Assembly (NCBI GenBank): GCA_030704615.1
Contig: CM060734.1
Coordinates: forward strand, 40,008,042 to 40,072,041
DNA length: 64,000 nt
Source of the DNA: Takakia lepidozioides
Taxonomy: Eukaryota; Streptophyta; Takakiopsida; Takakiales; Takakiaceae
Direction of reading: 5' to 3'
In this document: positions 1-10,549 of the stretch, in pieces
Position numbering within the stretch: the first letter of the stretch is position 1
Layout of the letters: the number at the start of each line of letters is the position of its first letter
The notes under the pieces: model-generated
The model's input: the letters and a program-made list of their open reading frames with translations, nothing else
Database searches by the model: none
What the model was told of the DNA's origin: nothing
Position numbers and translations under genes: made by a program

Positions 1-254
1 GCGCATCTGTATGCTCCATGTTGTTGTAGTACGTGAGGACACAGATGTCAGGGGCGAGATAGCATTGTTGGACCTTGAAACAGCATTGGCAACAACGCTT
101 GTAAGACTCTCCATACTCCGACTTTTTTCTCCTTGGGCCTTTATGAGGGCAAGATGTTCCAGCACCCACAAGAGGTCCTCCACGCTTCTGTTTTGGATCC
201 TCCACTATTGCCTTGTTGGTGCGCTTGTCATCAGGACCGTAGCAGCATTGATAC
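1..254 (-). CDS. Cysteine-rich exon truncated by the window edge, function unknown
   Basis: Read on the minus strand, positions 254 to 1 stay open to the window edge and are preceded by a pyrimidine-rich tract ending in CAG, a plausible 3' splice site. The translation is basic and rich in cysteine, with CCQCC and then YLAPDICVLTYYNN before the edge. The spacing of cysteines followed by a TYY-x-N/H segment faintly recalls WRKY- or FLYWCH-like zinc domains, but no WRKYGQK-type heptapeptide is visible. No start or stop codon is included, so only one internal exon could be present. It may equally be a chance open frame. Confidence 0.2.
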
Positions 255-667
255 CTGGACAGAAAATTCAAAAATCGATATCCAACGACTTGAGGAAGCA
301 TAAAATCAAGAGGAGCAAAGGATGAGGCTTCCCCTGGACATCTACCCCCCAACAAGCCCCCAACAAGTTCCCATAGTGCCATGAGCTGTTAGAATTGTCT
401 GGTCTACTGTATGACAAGGATAAAAGATAGTATATGTTCTCTTTTGCGTTTGGTGTTCGGTCCAGCTAGCTCAAAAAAATTTGTCTTCAAAACAAATTAA
501 ATTTTTAGAATCTAGAGATATAACGGACTCGTTCGATGCGACCCTGTTACTTGTGCACGTTATTACAATCATATATGAAATCTTCTCGAAAACTATTAGT
601 TAAGAATATCTCAACTTGCCAGCTGTATAATCCTCAGATCGATGCAAGAGTGTGAGTCAACGCGGGC
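255..667. other. No gene seen
   Basis: AT-rich sequence without a convincing open frame on either strand. No repeat or RNA feature was recognised. Confidence 0.5.
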
Positions 668-1759
668 ATGCACAGGGAGATTATCAGTATTGATGAGGAC
701 GAAGTGGTCAACAGGGTTGAGTTAGCATTTCATTATGGAGGGCCAACGAATGCCTCCATTGACTTTACTTCCCAAGTCCAATATACAGGTGGGGATAGGC
801 TTCTCGCGATGTCGGACTTTTCTGAGAAAACACCCAATCAAGTCGACTACGTTCTTTCCGCAGACCTTATCACGGGAGGTCTCCTGTTCTCCAGGGCTCC
901 GCGGCCGGCATTGCAACCATGCTTGTCGTCCTCTCCTAGTGGAACACCGGTCCCTACAGTCACTCAAACGTTTTTACGTCCACAAGACCTCCAAGTAACC
1001 AAGGACATCACATCTGCAGGAACCACACCAGTCGCCGAACAAGACGATGCAAATCTGAGGCAATCACAGCTGTCTACAGTGGAGAACCTCACCCAGTCCC
1101 AGACCCAGACAAGGACAATGGAAACAGAGCTTCCCACTCCACAACTACTTCATGGTGTTAGCAATACAAAGCTCATTGACACTCCTGCCAATCCGTTGCC
1201 GACACAATTCCCCATAACCGAGGACATTACATCTGCTGGAAACACACAAGATCTCGTTCGAAACCCTGATACTTTAAGGCAGTCACAGCTGTCCTCCATT
1301 GACCACATCCCACAGACGCAGACGCTGGAAATGGAGGTCCCTACTGGTGTTAGCATTCCCGTCGCCGAAGGAGTGCTCACGGATGGTGTCGTTGATGGGT
1401 TGAGGGCAATTGTTGACGGCTATTATACCCCTTCGACCGTTGGATTGTCTCCGGAGGATGGTGGATCAGATGCTGTGGAGGTTTCTAATGTTAATTCCTC
1501 TCCATCAAGGTTGTGCACGGGAGGTCTCCCGTCCTCTTCTTTTGGGAATACCTCACATGAGAGAACCCAAGTCAGAGAGAAAGGTTTGTACCTATTGATC
1601 ACCTTTCTCTCCTTACAATTGAATTTAGGCTGCTTTTGTTCCCTATCTTCGATCCTCATGTATTTGTTTCAAATCAATTGTAGGAGTGCGTGGCGCAACG
1701 TCGAAGAATCTTGTGGAGGTGTGCTCTCTCATTACACTTTCTCACTTTACACCAATTGA
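668..1759 (+). CDS. Hypothetical 363-codon ORF with an internal duplication
   Basis: The product is not recognised. It is Ser/Thr/Gln-rich and carries two copies of a ~45-residue unit at about residues 111-157 and 184-226, each with a DITSAG core followed by LRQSQLS and a TQTxxMExxxPT end. From about residue 305 the composition turns hydrophobic. A possible donor near 1583 and a CAG/TAG acceptor near 1683 suggest that part of the ORF is intron, so the true coding end may be near 1583. It lies just upstream of a broken gypsy protease-RT fragment in the same orientation and may be gag-like or captured sequence. Support is limited to the open frame and the internal repeat. Confidence 0.25.
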   Translation: MHREIISIDEDEVVNRVELAFHYGGPTNASIDFTSQVQYTGGDRLLAMSDFSEKTPNQVDYVLSADLITGGLLFSRAPRPALQPCLSSSPSGTPVPTVTQTFLRPQDLQVTKDITSAGTTPVAEQDDANLRQSQLSTVENLTQSQTQTRTMETELPTPQLLHGVSNTKLIDTPANPLPTQFPITEDITSAGNTQDLVRNPDTLRQSQLSSIDHIPQTQTLEMEVPTGVSIPVAEGVLTDGVVDGLRAIVDGYYTPSTVGLSPEDGGSDAVEVSNVNSSPSRLCTGGLPSSSFGNTSHERTQVREKGLYLLITFLSLQLNLGCFCSLSSILMYLFQINCRSAWRNVEESCGGVLSHYTFSLYTN

Positions 1760-1806
1760 CATCGTCTGGCTGCCTCTAACGAGACGTCGTAATACAAATT
1801 TAGAAG

Positions 1807-2892
1807 TTGGTCCTTAAGATCATTGTGACTGTATTGAAAATGGATGATGTCATGGAAGCTTACTCCTTACTGTTGGGACAACCATGGCTAAAACAGACCA
1901 AGGTATTCCATGACTGGAATACTCAGATTCTAACTGTGCGCAAGGATAAGCACAAGATACAGATTTCAACTAAGAAATCAGGTAGACTACCTACTACCAG
2001 AAGACCTCATGGAGTCAGGGAATATGACTGGAGGGGAGGACTTAATGAAGAGTAGGAGGCTATTCTGTTTGCTGCACACCCAGAGTGGGAGCAGGTTGTA
2101 GAAATGCAACTGGGAGGATTAAGTTGTTTCAAGGGTATATGCTGTGGTGCAGTAACAGCAACACCAATTGAGGGGGAAACAAGTAGTTACCCACCACATT
2201 TCTATGAAGAAAGAGAGGGAGAAATAGAAATCCTAGAGGAACCAACCATTGTGAGTTTGCAAGATGAAGTAGTGGCTGGATGGACTATCACAGCTGAAGA
2301 GCAGGTAAGAGAAGTCAATGTTGGAACTGAGGAGGAACCAAGAATGGTGAAAGTTGGGGCTGACTTGGAGCTAGAATTCTTTGAGGAAGCTAAGAGCCTA
2401 TTTATCAAATACAAAGATGTATTTGCTTGGAGTTATGAAGACCTGAAGGGGATACCCCCTGAAATATGCCAACACAAGATTGAGTTGGAACCAGGTTCTA
2501 TACCAATCAAACAGGCAAGATACATGATGAATCCCAACTATGCACAGAAGGTTGGAGAGGAGATAAAGAAGCTGGCTGAGGCTAAGTTATATACCCGATA
2601 GAGTACACAACTTGGCTATCACCCATCATGATAGTTCCCAAGAAGAATGGCAAACTGAGAGTGTGTGTGAACTATAAGAAGTTGAATGATTGTACAAAGA
2701 AAGATCCATTTTCTTTGCCAATCACAGAAGCTATGCTAGACACTGTGGCAGGCCATGAGATGTATTCATGCATGGATGGCTTCAGTGGGTTTAACTAGGT
2801 ACAAGTAGCTGAAGAGGATCAGGGAAAGACAGCTTTCATTACTGACTGGGGTGCTTTTACATACAAAGTCATGTCTTTTGGACTTTGTAATG
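1807..2892 (+). pseudogene. Ty3/gypsy protease-RT fragment (broken)
   Basis: The first open segment (1807-2055) contains LLGQPWL followed by HDW, typical of the end of a gypsy retropepsin. The second (2104-2601) has KYKDVFAWSYEDLKGIPP and the IELEPGSIPIKQ linker that precede RT in Tat/Athila-like elements. A one-base shift near 2602 leads into RT motifs: WLSPIMIVPKKNGKLR, VNYKKLN, and DGFSGFN with an in-frame TAG where a tyrosine or glutamine is usual. Homology stops near 2892, before the YxDD motif, where A-rich and GCATGAGCGG-repeated sequence begins. The fragment has at least two frame breaks and no RNase H or integrase, so it is a dead relic. Confidence 0.8.
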
Positions 2893-3104
2893 GGGGGTTG
2901 CTATTTCATGAGCGGCATGAGCATGAGCGGGAAAAAAAAAAGCATGAGCGGACCATTGTGTGTCCACGGAAATAGGGTCATATCAAGTTGGAATTTGGCA
3001 CCAGTGGACTCGTCATAGCAATTAAATGCAACATTTTTATTGCAAATTTTGTGGCAAGCCACATCTATACAAGTGTGTCGTAATTGTCATAGCCGGAATG
3101 GGCA

Positions 3105-4622
3105 CTACTCTCCTACACCCTCTGAGGAACTTGCCCCGCCTTCCTCCTCATCCCCCTCATCCCCCCCATCCTCCGAGCTCTGTGATGCATCAGTTCCACT
3201 ATGCCTCTCAAAAATTCCGTCCTCTCCTTGGGGGACTGTCCACCTCACCTCCTGGGAATCTTCTGCATCTTCTTCCCCACTTTCCTCAGCAGAATCCAAG
3301 ACAAATCTACGAACCTGACAGGCTCTAATAGCTGCTGCCTCCTCCCTCATCTTCATTTTCTTGAGGCTTGCCTCGTTTAAAATCTGATGTACACGACTAG
3401 GTTCGGAAGACCTCCTAATGGACACCGAAGCAAGCCGGGCAGCATAAGTAGGAAGGATGTAGTCCCTTTCTGGACTAGGCATGAAATCCCCCCTGGCAAA
3501 AAAAGGCACGTTCCTCCTGCCCATGAAGTGCGGTGTAGACGTCCATCCTGCAGTACTTGGCATCCTGCAGTAAGAACAAATCCACTTTAAGAATATTAAT
3601 ACCAGCAGAAGCAAAAAAGGGTCTTTCAATGAAATAAGAGAGCGAAGGGAGGTGCCTCATGAAATCAGGAGGCAACTTACAATGCGACCACTCACTCGTA
3701 AACTGGGGGCTCCTCGGCCTCGATCCCAACTTGTACCTCCCCCTGCTCCTTGTCGGATTCTTCCTCATCCTCTGAGGATGCATCTTCCTCTTTCGGCAAA
3801 CGTTCAGCCGCTGCAAGTTCGGAGTTGTGGAGGGCAGTATCTGGCTCGAAGGCGAAGACATGCCTGTCGGACAACGTCCCTGCCCACATTGAAGCACCTG
3901 AGGGACAAAGCGGGCGGTTGGTGGCATGCAATTGCAATTGCAATCGGGCCAGGGGACAAAATGTGCACGTGAAGGCTTACCTGTGCCGCATGTGAGGTCA
4001 AGAATCCACCCTTGGACATCCGAGCACGTCTCCATGAGGGTTTGGATGTAAGCAGGGCTCCGGGTCCGGATGTACCGCCACGGTTTGCCTGTCTTTGTGT
4101 CCTTCGGCATACTGGAGTGGGGCACATAGTTGTAGAGGACATCGTAGGTAACAGGGTCCACAGCGGCATCAACAAGACGACCGTCGTTGTGGAATTTGAA
4201 CGTAGACCCTCTCTTCACAAAACAATATGCCTCAAACACCAATGTCTGCACATCCAACAAACGAGGGATCCACTCCAGGGTCTAGTTTAGATACACCACA
4301 ATATGAAGTGAATGCAATAGATTGATAACTTACACTCTGGCCCTCTGTTCGCAACCCCTGCGTATTGATGCAGAACCATTTTTTGAGGAGGACCGGGGTG
4401 ACACTTTTTGGTGTCCACCTTGCCACAACATTCTCTGTGGTCTTCCCTCTTGTGGCAAGGACCACCATACATCTACCGTCATCCAGGAGCATCCCCGCCA
4501 GCCCAAACCCGGCTCTCCAGTAGTCCTCCGTAAACCTATTCCAGGTGGGCATACCATCCAGGCCCTCCAGCAGCTCCCCATCTGGAATATCGAGGAGAAT
4601 CATATCGCAGGCTCTCTCAACC
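3105..4622 (-). CDS. Spliced beta-class amino-methyltransferase-like gene, 5'-truncated
   Basis: Four minus-strand exons fit together in phase: about 4622-4334, 4245-3981, 3879-3696 and 3564-3105, with GTAAGT, GTAAGC and GTGAGT donors and CAG acceptors. The joined frame is open to a stop at 3105. The order of motifs suits beta-class N6-adenine/N4-cytosine methyltransferases: a DMILLDIPDGE segment in the motif IV position (not a canonical DPPY), a GMLLDDGRCMVVLAT strand, then RSPAYIQTL and ILDLTCGTG (motifs X and I, split by an intron inside the glycine loop) and VFAFEPD (motif II acid). A Glu/Asp/Ser-rich tail follows. Exon A is cut at its 5' side by the gypsy LTR fragment at 4638, so the start is missing. 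A spurious TE-borne frame is possible; catalytic competence is doubtful because motif IV is atypical. Confidence 0.42.
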
Positions 4623-4637
4623 TCAAACCCCCCCCCC

Positions 4638-5270
4638 TTGGAGCTTCGGCTGCTCGCCGGGGCATAACGGTCCCCCCTACGATCTCCCAAAGAACCCTTC
4701 ACCCCTTCGGAACCAGCGGAATTCCCTTTGGTAGTTGGCGGTCCGGAACAGCTCCCCACTCTTTGGTCGCTTTCCGGCTCGCTCGCTTACTCACTAGTTT
4801 TTGGTCACCAACGGGCTTGCACCATTCTCGGGGTTACTACTCCCTATACATACTTTTGTAGCTGTCCGTGGGGGTTTCACAAACAACCATGCCATTTTAT
4901 GGCGAACCACCACGAACACCCTCGACTCCCGGTGATGAGTCGCGGTGAGTCTTGGCCCACCCACCACGGCCCCTATGGACCGTGATGAGTCCCAAGACTC
5001 CCCACGACTCCCACCACGAGGTCTCCGCCTCAGGGTGAGTCCTATGCCACCCCCACTAAGTCCCGCTAAGCTACCACCACCCCTTGTGGAGCCACCCCAA
5101 CCGCAACCCGGTGTGCGGGGCTCCACCTAGTGAGCGCCTCCGCCTCCTTGAGTGCCTTGGGCACTCAAGGGTGCTTCAGTTCCCCATACCTATCGCTGCC
5201 ACTGCCCCCACCATAGGGGCAGCCCCACTCGTGTCCCGGCCCCCTGCCCTCAAGGCAAAGGGCCGCGACA
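4638..5270 (-). repeat. Truncated gypsy LTR, same family as 16524-17246
   Basis: This stretch is about 93% similar by eye to 16617-17246 and ends in the same GCCGCGACA at 5270. In minus orientation it begins TGTCGCGG. The last ~90 bases of the full LTR are missing, and the sequence passes straight into the methyltransferase-like exon through a C-run at 4627-4637. The LTR TATA region aligns here near 4845-4855. In minus orientation the flank just before TG (5271-5290) reads GGTAGGGGTGTG, which could be a polypurine tract, so this may be a 3' LTR remnant. Confidence 0.8.
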
Positions 5271-5349
5271 CACACCCCTACCAACAGGGAGTCGATGTCC
5301 TCATCGGCTTGTCCATTTTGTGGAAACAAACATCCAAGTTGTGGCGTCC

Positions 5350-6409
5350 TGTAGTGTGAATGCAGGGGAGTGACATTACATTGTGGCTTCACCGTTAAGA
5401 CCCTGCATCACTATAATGGGAGGGCCCTCATACCAACTGCAAGAGGGATATATCCCTCCATACAGGTAATTTTGTGGGCATACTGTACTCTTGCTTTGCC
5501 AAAATAAAAATGGCTAAGTCGTGACCATGCATTTTTCATCCATGCGATGAACGTTTTCGTCACTGATGCTCAACCTAAAATCCGCGAGGAAGGAAGAACG
5601 AAGAGGAAGGTGACGGGCGATTCGTAGCAGCTGCCGCGAGCTGTGGTGTTGACAGGGCAGTCTGTGTTGAGAGGTTGTACCTGCGCTGTGGGACTTCGCT
5701 TGGTTTAGAGGGCAGCATTAAGTGCCTCTGCTTGGTATTCTGTGTAAAGGGAAGCGGTGCCGTCTTTCTCGTTGTGATGATCAATTCATGGAGATAGGAG
5801 CATGTAAGGAGAGCGGCGCACCACCGCTGCCGCCACTGTCTTGAAGATGACAGTTATGGGCAGATGAGCAAGCAAGGAGAACGGCCACCTGCCAGAAGCA
5901 CAAGGAAGAGAATCTGAGCACAATCAATGGAGGCGATAAGGCATGTGGAGTGCTGGCTGGATGGCAACACAGGTTATCTGTAATCAGGCTTCTAGCTGCC
6001 TTTTTGTCTTCGTGCTATAGGTCCATTTCAGTTCTTAAAGAGCTACATGCATAGAAGAATAGAGCAATTTAGTTGGCAAACCACAGGATGCTCCATAGGA
6101 TGATGAGGAGACATCATGGCATGATAAACTCTGGAATCAAGACAAGGAGAAAAGGTTGTGGTGGCTGCTGACAGGCGATGGTGAGGTGCCATCTCGGCAG
6201 GCTGACCCACCGCTTCACTGGAGGATAAAAACAGATAAGTTGGTAGACTGTGGGCTTCTTCTTTTGGCGGACTTAGAAATCGCTTTTGGTAGATTTAGGA
6301 CTGCCCTGGTTGTTGAAAGGAAAGGGTGGAGACATGTGATAGAGGAAAGGTTTTTGGAAATGGAATGGAGACTCTGGACTTCAAACCAGAACATGGAAGG
6401 AATGGATAC
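5350..6409. repeat. Left 1.06 kb direct repeat (LTR-like)
   Basis: Starts TGTAGTGTGAATGC and matches 9486-10545 at a constant offset of 4136 bases with no length difference, apparently almost identical throughout. Sequence identity breaks off after GGATAC at 6409/10545. The pair encloses 3.1 kb, the layout of an LTR element, and an AAAAAGGGAG purine run lies just before the right copy. The ends are not the usual TG...CA, and no primer-binding site or target duplication was found, so a simple segmental duplication is possible. Confidence 0.85.
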
Positions 6410-6853
6410 TCTTCCTCCACCCATTCCATCAGATCTGCCCAAGACTCCTTGTCATCTTCGTCTCTCAAGACACTCACTTCACAGGTTGTACCACTAATCC
6501 TTGGTGAGTTGGCAACACTATGCCCATACTCCCCAAGCATGTCTTGATCTACATGTGCCTTTGTAGAAGACCTTAGGATCTGCACAGGAACTTGCAATCT
6601 AGGTGCACACTCTTCATTGACACCTGATTGACTCTCTGTTGAACAAAAGATATCTTCCAAGATCTCTTCTTCCACATCACAAAACACATTCACAACGTTT
6701 GTGCCAAGAGAGCTTACACATTCGAATTCCATCCTTCTGCTGTCACCAACTCGCCAAGGATTGGTGGTACAACCTGTGAAGTGAGTGTCTTGAGAGACGA
6801 AGATGACAAGGAGTCTTGGGCAGATCTGATGGGATGGGTAGAGGAAGAGTGTA
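6406..6853. repeat. Inverted repeat, arms ~112 bp, loop ~225 bp
   Basis: Positions 6406-6517 are the near-perfect reverse complement of 6743-6853. Both arms encode the same peptide, VSVLRDEDDKESWADLM, on opposite strands. The left arm starts exactly where the 1.06 kb direct repeat ends. An RNA through this region would fold into a long hairpin. Confidence 0.85.
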
Positions 6854-9465
6854 CATTGCTCGCTCAAACGAGAAAGGGTCTGGATCAAGATGCACCTCTG
6901 GAATCAGACATAAAGGATGCACAGTTGGAGATAGAGCAAGACATGCGGAAAAAATGTGGAACCAAGCAAGAGTTAGAAGCAAGGGATGATTGTCTTGATC
7001 ATGATACCGCCACCACACCAATATACAGAAATCTTGATGTCATCAACGACAACGTGCAAGGGTTGTGTGGTCAAAATTTATTGAGTGAAGAAGAGTTCAG
7101 AAGTAGGAAGTTTCAGTTGCACGACCAATGCTATGTAGATGGGCAGGTCACTGCCTTTTGTTCATCCAAGAAGGGTCATATGGAGTGTAAAGAAAGACAC
7201 ACATGTGGACACCAATTGGGAATGGGAGGAGTGAGATGTGCGCAATGCAAGACAAAGGAGGACAATGAACCTGAATACAAAAGGAGTTCGGAACACTCAA
7301 GTAAAGGAGGACATACGACCAATATAGCACATGAGAAGGATGACAAGGAAGATGGTATGTCTAAGTGGATGTTGGTTGAGTGCACAAGAGACATCAGCTT
7401 GCATGACAACTTGGGATCAGATGTGAGTCCGCTGAAATCACCAGTTCGTGCCAAAAGCCAGAGTGTCTCTCCAGCCCTTGAAACTGTAGATGTTGATACA
7501 AGGAAACTTGAATTCCCACCCACAAAACAAAGGATGGGAGATTTGAGTACCGTTCACAAGAAAGATTTGGAATCTTCTCACGGTTCAACACTCTTGTTGT
7601 GGAAAATGGGGAAACTAGCAGCAAAGTTTGACTCTCTTAGAGAGATGCATCTTGGGATGGAGAGGATGCATAGGGATCAGAAAGAGAAGGTTGGCCTTTC
7701 TGCTGAGAAGACCCTGGTTGACCTGATAACGTTCAGAGATCAGCCAATGAACTATGCCCAGCAAAGGGTATGGGATCCGGGTACACGAGGACATCTGAGA
7801 ATGCTCAGTGCAAGCTCAAGCATTAAAGTGAAGGAGCTGCATGTCTTGTATGGGAGGCAGCTCATGACAAGTCATGTCTCTGTAGAGAGTAATCTGCAGC
7901 CTATGGAGCTGAAAAAACAAGAGCAGAGCAGCTCTGGAACAACCGCTCCACCAAGTGACAGTTTAATTGAGGAAAGAAGTGGAGAAGGTTGTGAAAAGGG
8001 TGACTCGGTGGTGCTGTATGAAGGAGAGATGAAGGTAATGTGCCATCATCCCCAAGCATACCTAGATCATTGGCATCACATGGGTGCTAATGGCCTTGAA
8101 GAGTGCTTTGACATTGTAACTGAAGGAGCTAAGGCTATGCCAGCAGATGCAATTCAGAGAGGCAATGAGCTTTCTACAGATGCTGGAGATGAAGGAGAGA
8201 AGCCCAAACAGGTGACGTTCCTGTGTGTGTTGAATGCATGTGCGAACCTGGCAGACCGGGTAAAAGGCGAAGAGGTCCATGGTGACAGTATCAAATCTGG
8301 TATTGCACCAGATATCATTATGGAGACTGCCATTGTTGACAGGTATGCCAAACGTGGGAGCATGAATGCACAACATGTGTGTGACAATATGTCTCACAGA
8401 AAAGTGGGGCCATGGAGAGTAATGATTGCATGTTATGCCCAGCATGGCTCTGAAGCACAGACCCTGCAACTGTTTGAACAAATGGAGCAGGAAGGTATGC
8501 CACCCAATCTGCTCTCATGGAGTGCAATGATTTCAGGATATGCCCAGCATGGTTGTGAAATTCAGGCTCAGGAGATGGATGGGCAGTTGATGTGGGAGGC
8601 TATGAAGCCTACCCATGTCACGATCACTTCTACTTGCAAGGCATACACCAGCCCTGAATCTCTTAAAGAGGGCAGGCTGGTTGAAAGGGAAGAAGGAAGG
8701 CATGGTAACCAGAGGGTTGCCCATGACTTGCCACCAACAATGCAAATGAAATTGCAGCCTGCTGTTGAGGACAACCTGCATGCAGGAAATGAGGCAGTAC
8801 GAAAGGCGCAAGTGTCGATGGGAGCACAAGTGGAAGCTGAGATTCAAAACAAGGAGCCAGGGAGCAACAACAAAATTGGGAAACGCTGGTTTGTGTGGGA
8901 AGGAGATCAGGACCTGCCTGGCATGAACTACAAGAAGAGGAAGAAGGCATTGTCACAAATTGGATTTGCTCTGGCCGGCGGAACAAATGGACAGCCGGGA
9001 CACTGTCACTTAAACAAGAGAGGCTGGACGACGATGCAAGCTCAGGGATGGAGCACGAAAACTGTGGCCAGGGAAGAAGGCCATGAAATTGGCATGATGA
9101 GTTGCATGGAAACCAGGTGGTGGTGTCAGTTTGAGAACAACCCTGCTCGCACCAGCCAGACAGAAGTGGTCATGAAGATCATGAGCAGAGAGGGGTTTCC
9201 CTTTGCTGAAGGCCAAGGCATGACAATCAAAAACAATATTATGAACGGACCTCTCCAAGATATCTGGAGCAGAAACAGAAGGGGAATTAACACAATGTAC
9301 CTGTTGGGAGTACCTTATGATCCTGGAAGGGAAGCTGCACGCAAATGCAGGCTAAGAGATGGGGCAAACAAGGAATGGGTAAGAAGTAGGCGGGATTTGA
9401 AACCATTCATACCACCAATGGGTGGTCAGCCAGTGAAGGTGGTCAGTGAGGACCCTGACACTTAA
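6781..9465 (+). CDS. 894-codon ORF with degenerate PPR-like segments
   Basis: A long uninterrupted frame between the two 1.06 kb direct repeats. The N-terminal half (residues ~1-480) is acidic and charged and is not recognised. Residues ~485-600 resemble plant PPR repeats: VTFLCVLNACANLADRVKGE, a MIACYAQHG segment, and PPNLLSWSAMISGYAQHG, all diverged from consensus. The C-terminal ~250 residues are unrecognised and lysine-rich. No RT, integrase or protease is visible. It ends 20 bases before the right repeat, with an AAAAAGGGAG purine run at the stop codon. The structure fits a non-autonomous LTR-like element carrying captured PPR gene sequence. The start is uncertain because the first residues lie in the right arm of the inverted repeat, and the frame is open upstream only briefly. 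Confidence 0.5.
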   Translation: MSVLRDEDDKESWADLMGWVEEECTLLAQTRKGLDQDAPLESDIKDAQLEIEQDMRKKCGTKQELEARDDCLDHDTATTPIYRNLDVINDNVQGLCGQNLLSEEEFRSRKFQLHDQCYVDGQVTAFCSSKKGHMECKERHTCGHQLGMGGVRCAQCKTKEDNEPEYKRSSEHSSKGGHTTNIAHEKDDKEDGMSKWMLVECTRDISLHDNLGSDVSPLKSPVRAKSQSVSPALETVDVDTRKLEFPPTKQRMGDLSTVHKKDLESSHGSTLLLWKMGKLAAKFDSLREMHLGMERMHRDQKEKVGLSAEKTLVDLITFRDQPMNYAQQRVWDPGTRGHLRMLSASSSIKVKELHVLYGRQLMTSHVSVESNLQPMELKKQEQSSSGTTAPPSDSLIEERSGEGCEKGDSVVLYEGEMKVMCHHPQAYLDHWHHMGANGLEECFDIVTEGAKAMPADAIQRGNELSTDAGDEGEKPKQVTFLCVLNACANLADRVKGEEVHGDSIKSGIAPDIIMETAIVDRYAKRGSMNAQHVCDNMSHRKVGPWRVMIACYAQHGSEAQTLQLFEQMEQEGMPPNLLSWSAMISGYAQHGCEIQAQEMDGQLMWEAMKPTHVTITSTCKAYTSPESLKEGRLVEREEGRHGNQRVAHDLPPTMQMKLQPAVEDNLHAGNEAVRKAQVSMGAQVEAEIQNKEPGSNNKIGKRWFVWEGDQDLPGMNYKKRKKALSQIGFALAGGTNGQPGHCHLNKRGWTTMQAQGWSTKTVAREEGHEIGMMSCMETRWWCQFENNPARTSQTEVVMKIMSREGFPFAEGQGMTIKNNIMNGPLQDIWSRNRRGINTMYLLGVPYDPGREAARKCRLRDGANKEWVRSRRDLKPFIPPMGGQPVKVVSEDPDT

Positions 9466-9485
9466 AAAGGGAGACACACTACATA

Positions 9486-10545
9486 TGTAGTGTGAATGCA
9501 GGGGAGTGACATTACATTGTGGCTTCACCGTTAAGACCCTGCATCACTATAATGGGAGGGCCCTCATACCAACTGCAAGAGGGATATATCCCTCCATACA
9601 GGTAATTTTGTGGGCATACTGTACTCTTGCTTTGCCAAAATAAAAATGGCTAAGTCGTGACCATGCATTTTTCATCCATGCGATGAACGTTTTCGTCACT
9701 GATGCTCAACCTAAAATCCGCGAGGAAGGAAGAACGAAGAGGAAGGTGACGGGCGATTCGTAGCAGCTGCCGCGAGCTGTGGTGTTGACAGGGCAGTCTG
9801 TGTTGAGAGGTTGTACCTGCGCTGTGGGACTTCGCTTGGTTTAGAGGGCAGCATTAAGTGCCTCTGCTTGGTATTCTGTGTAAAGGGAAGCGGTGCCGTC
9901 TTTCTCGTTGTGATGATCAATTCATGGAGATAGGAGCATGTAAGGAGAGCGGCGCACCACCGCTGCCGCCACTGTCTTGAAGATGACAGTTATGGGCAGA
10001 TGAGCAAGCAAGGAGAACGGCCACCTGCCAGAAGCACAAGGAAGAGAATCTGAGCACAATCAATGGAGGCGATAAGGCATGTGGAGTGCTGGCTGGATGG
10101 CAACACAGGTTATCTGTAATCAGGCTTCTAGCTGCCTTTTTGTCTTCGTGCTATAGGTCCATTTCAGTTCTTAAAGAGCTACATGCATAGAAGAATAGAG
10201 CAATTTAGTTGGCAAACCACAGGATGCTCCATAGGATGATGAGGAGACATCATGGCATGATAAACTCTGGAATCAAGACAAGGAGAAAAGGTTGTGGTGG
10301 CTGCTGACAGGCGATGGTGAGGTGCCATCTCGGCAGGCTGACCCACCGCTTCACTGGAGGATAAAAACAGATAAGTTGGTAGACTGTGGGCTTCTTCTTT
10401 TGGCGGACTTAGAAATCGCTTTTGGTAGATTTAGGACTGCCCTGGTTGTTGAAAGGAAAGGGTGGAGACATGTGATAGAGGAAAGGTTTTTGGAAATGGA
10501 ATGGAGACTCTGGACTTCAAACCAGAACATGGAAGGAATGGATAC
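9486..10545. repeat. Right 1.06 kb direct repeat (LTR-like)
   Basis: Second copy of 5350-6409. The bases just before it read CACTACATATGTAGTG, an inverted pair around the junction, so a CACTACA end precedes a TGTAGTG start. This is worth noting when choosing between an LTR and a tandem DNA-transposon explanation. Confidence 0.85.
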
Positions 10546-10549
10546 ACTT

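Noticed and set aside
3020-3110. Cysteine/histidine pattern like a gag zinc knuckle on the plus strand (CKFCGKP, CRNCHSRNGH)
   Set aside because: The two halves are in different frames and no other gag sequence surrounds them; too weak to annotate.
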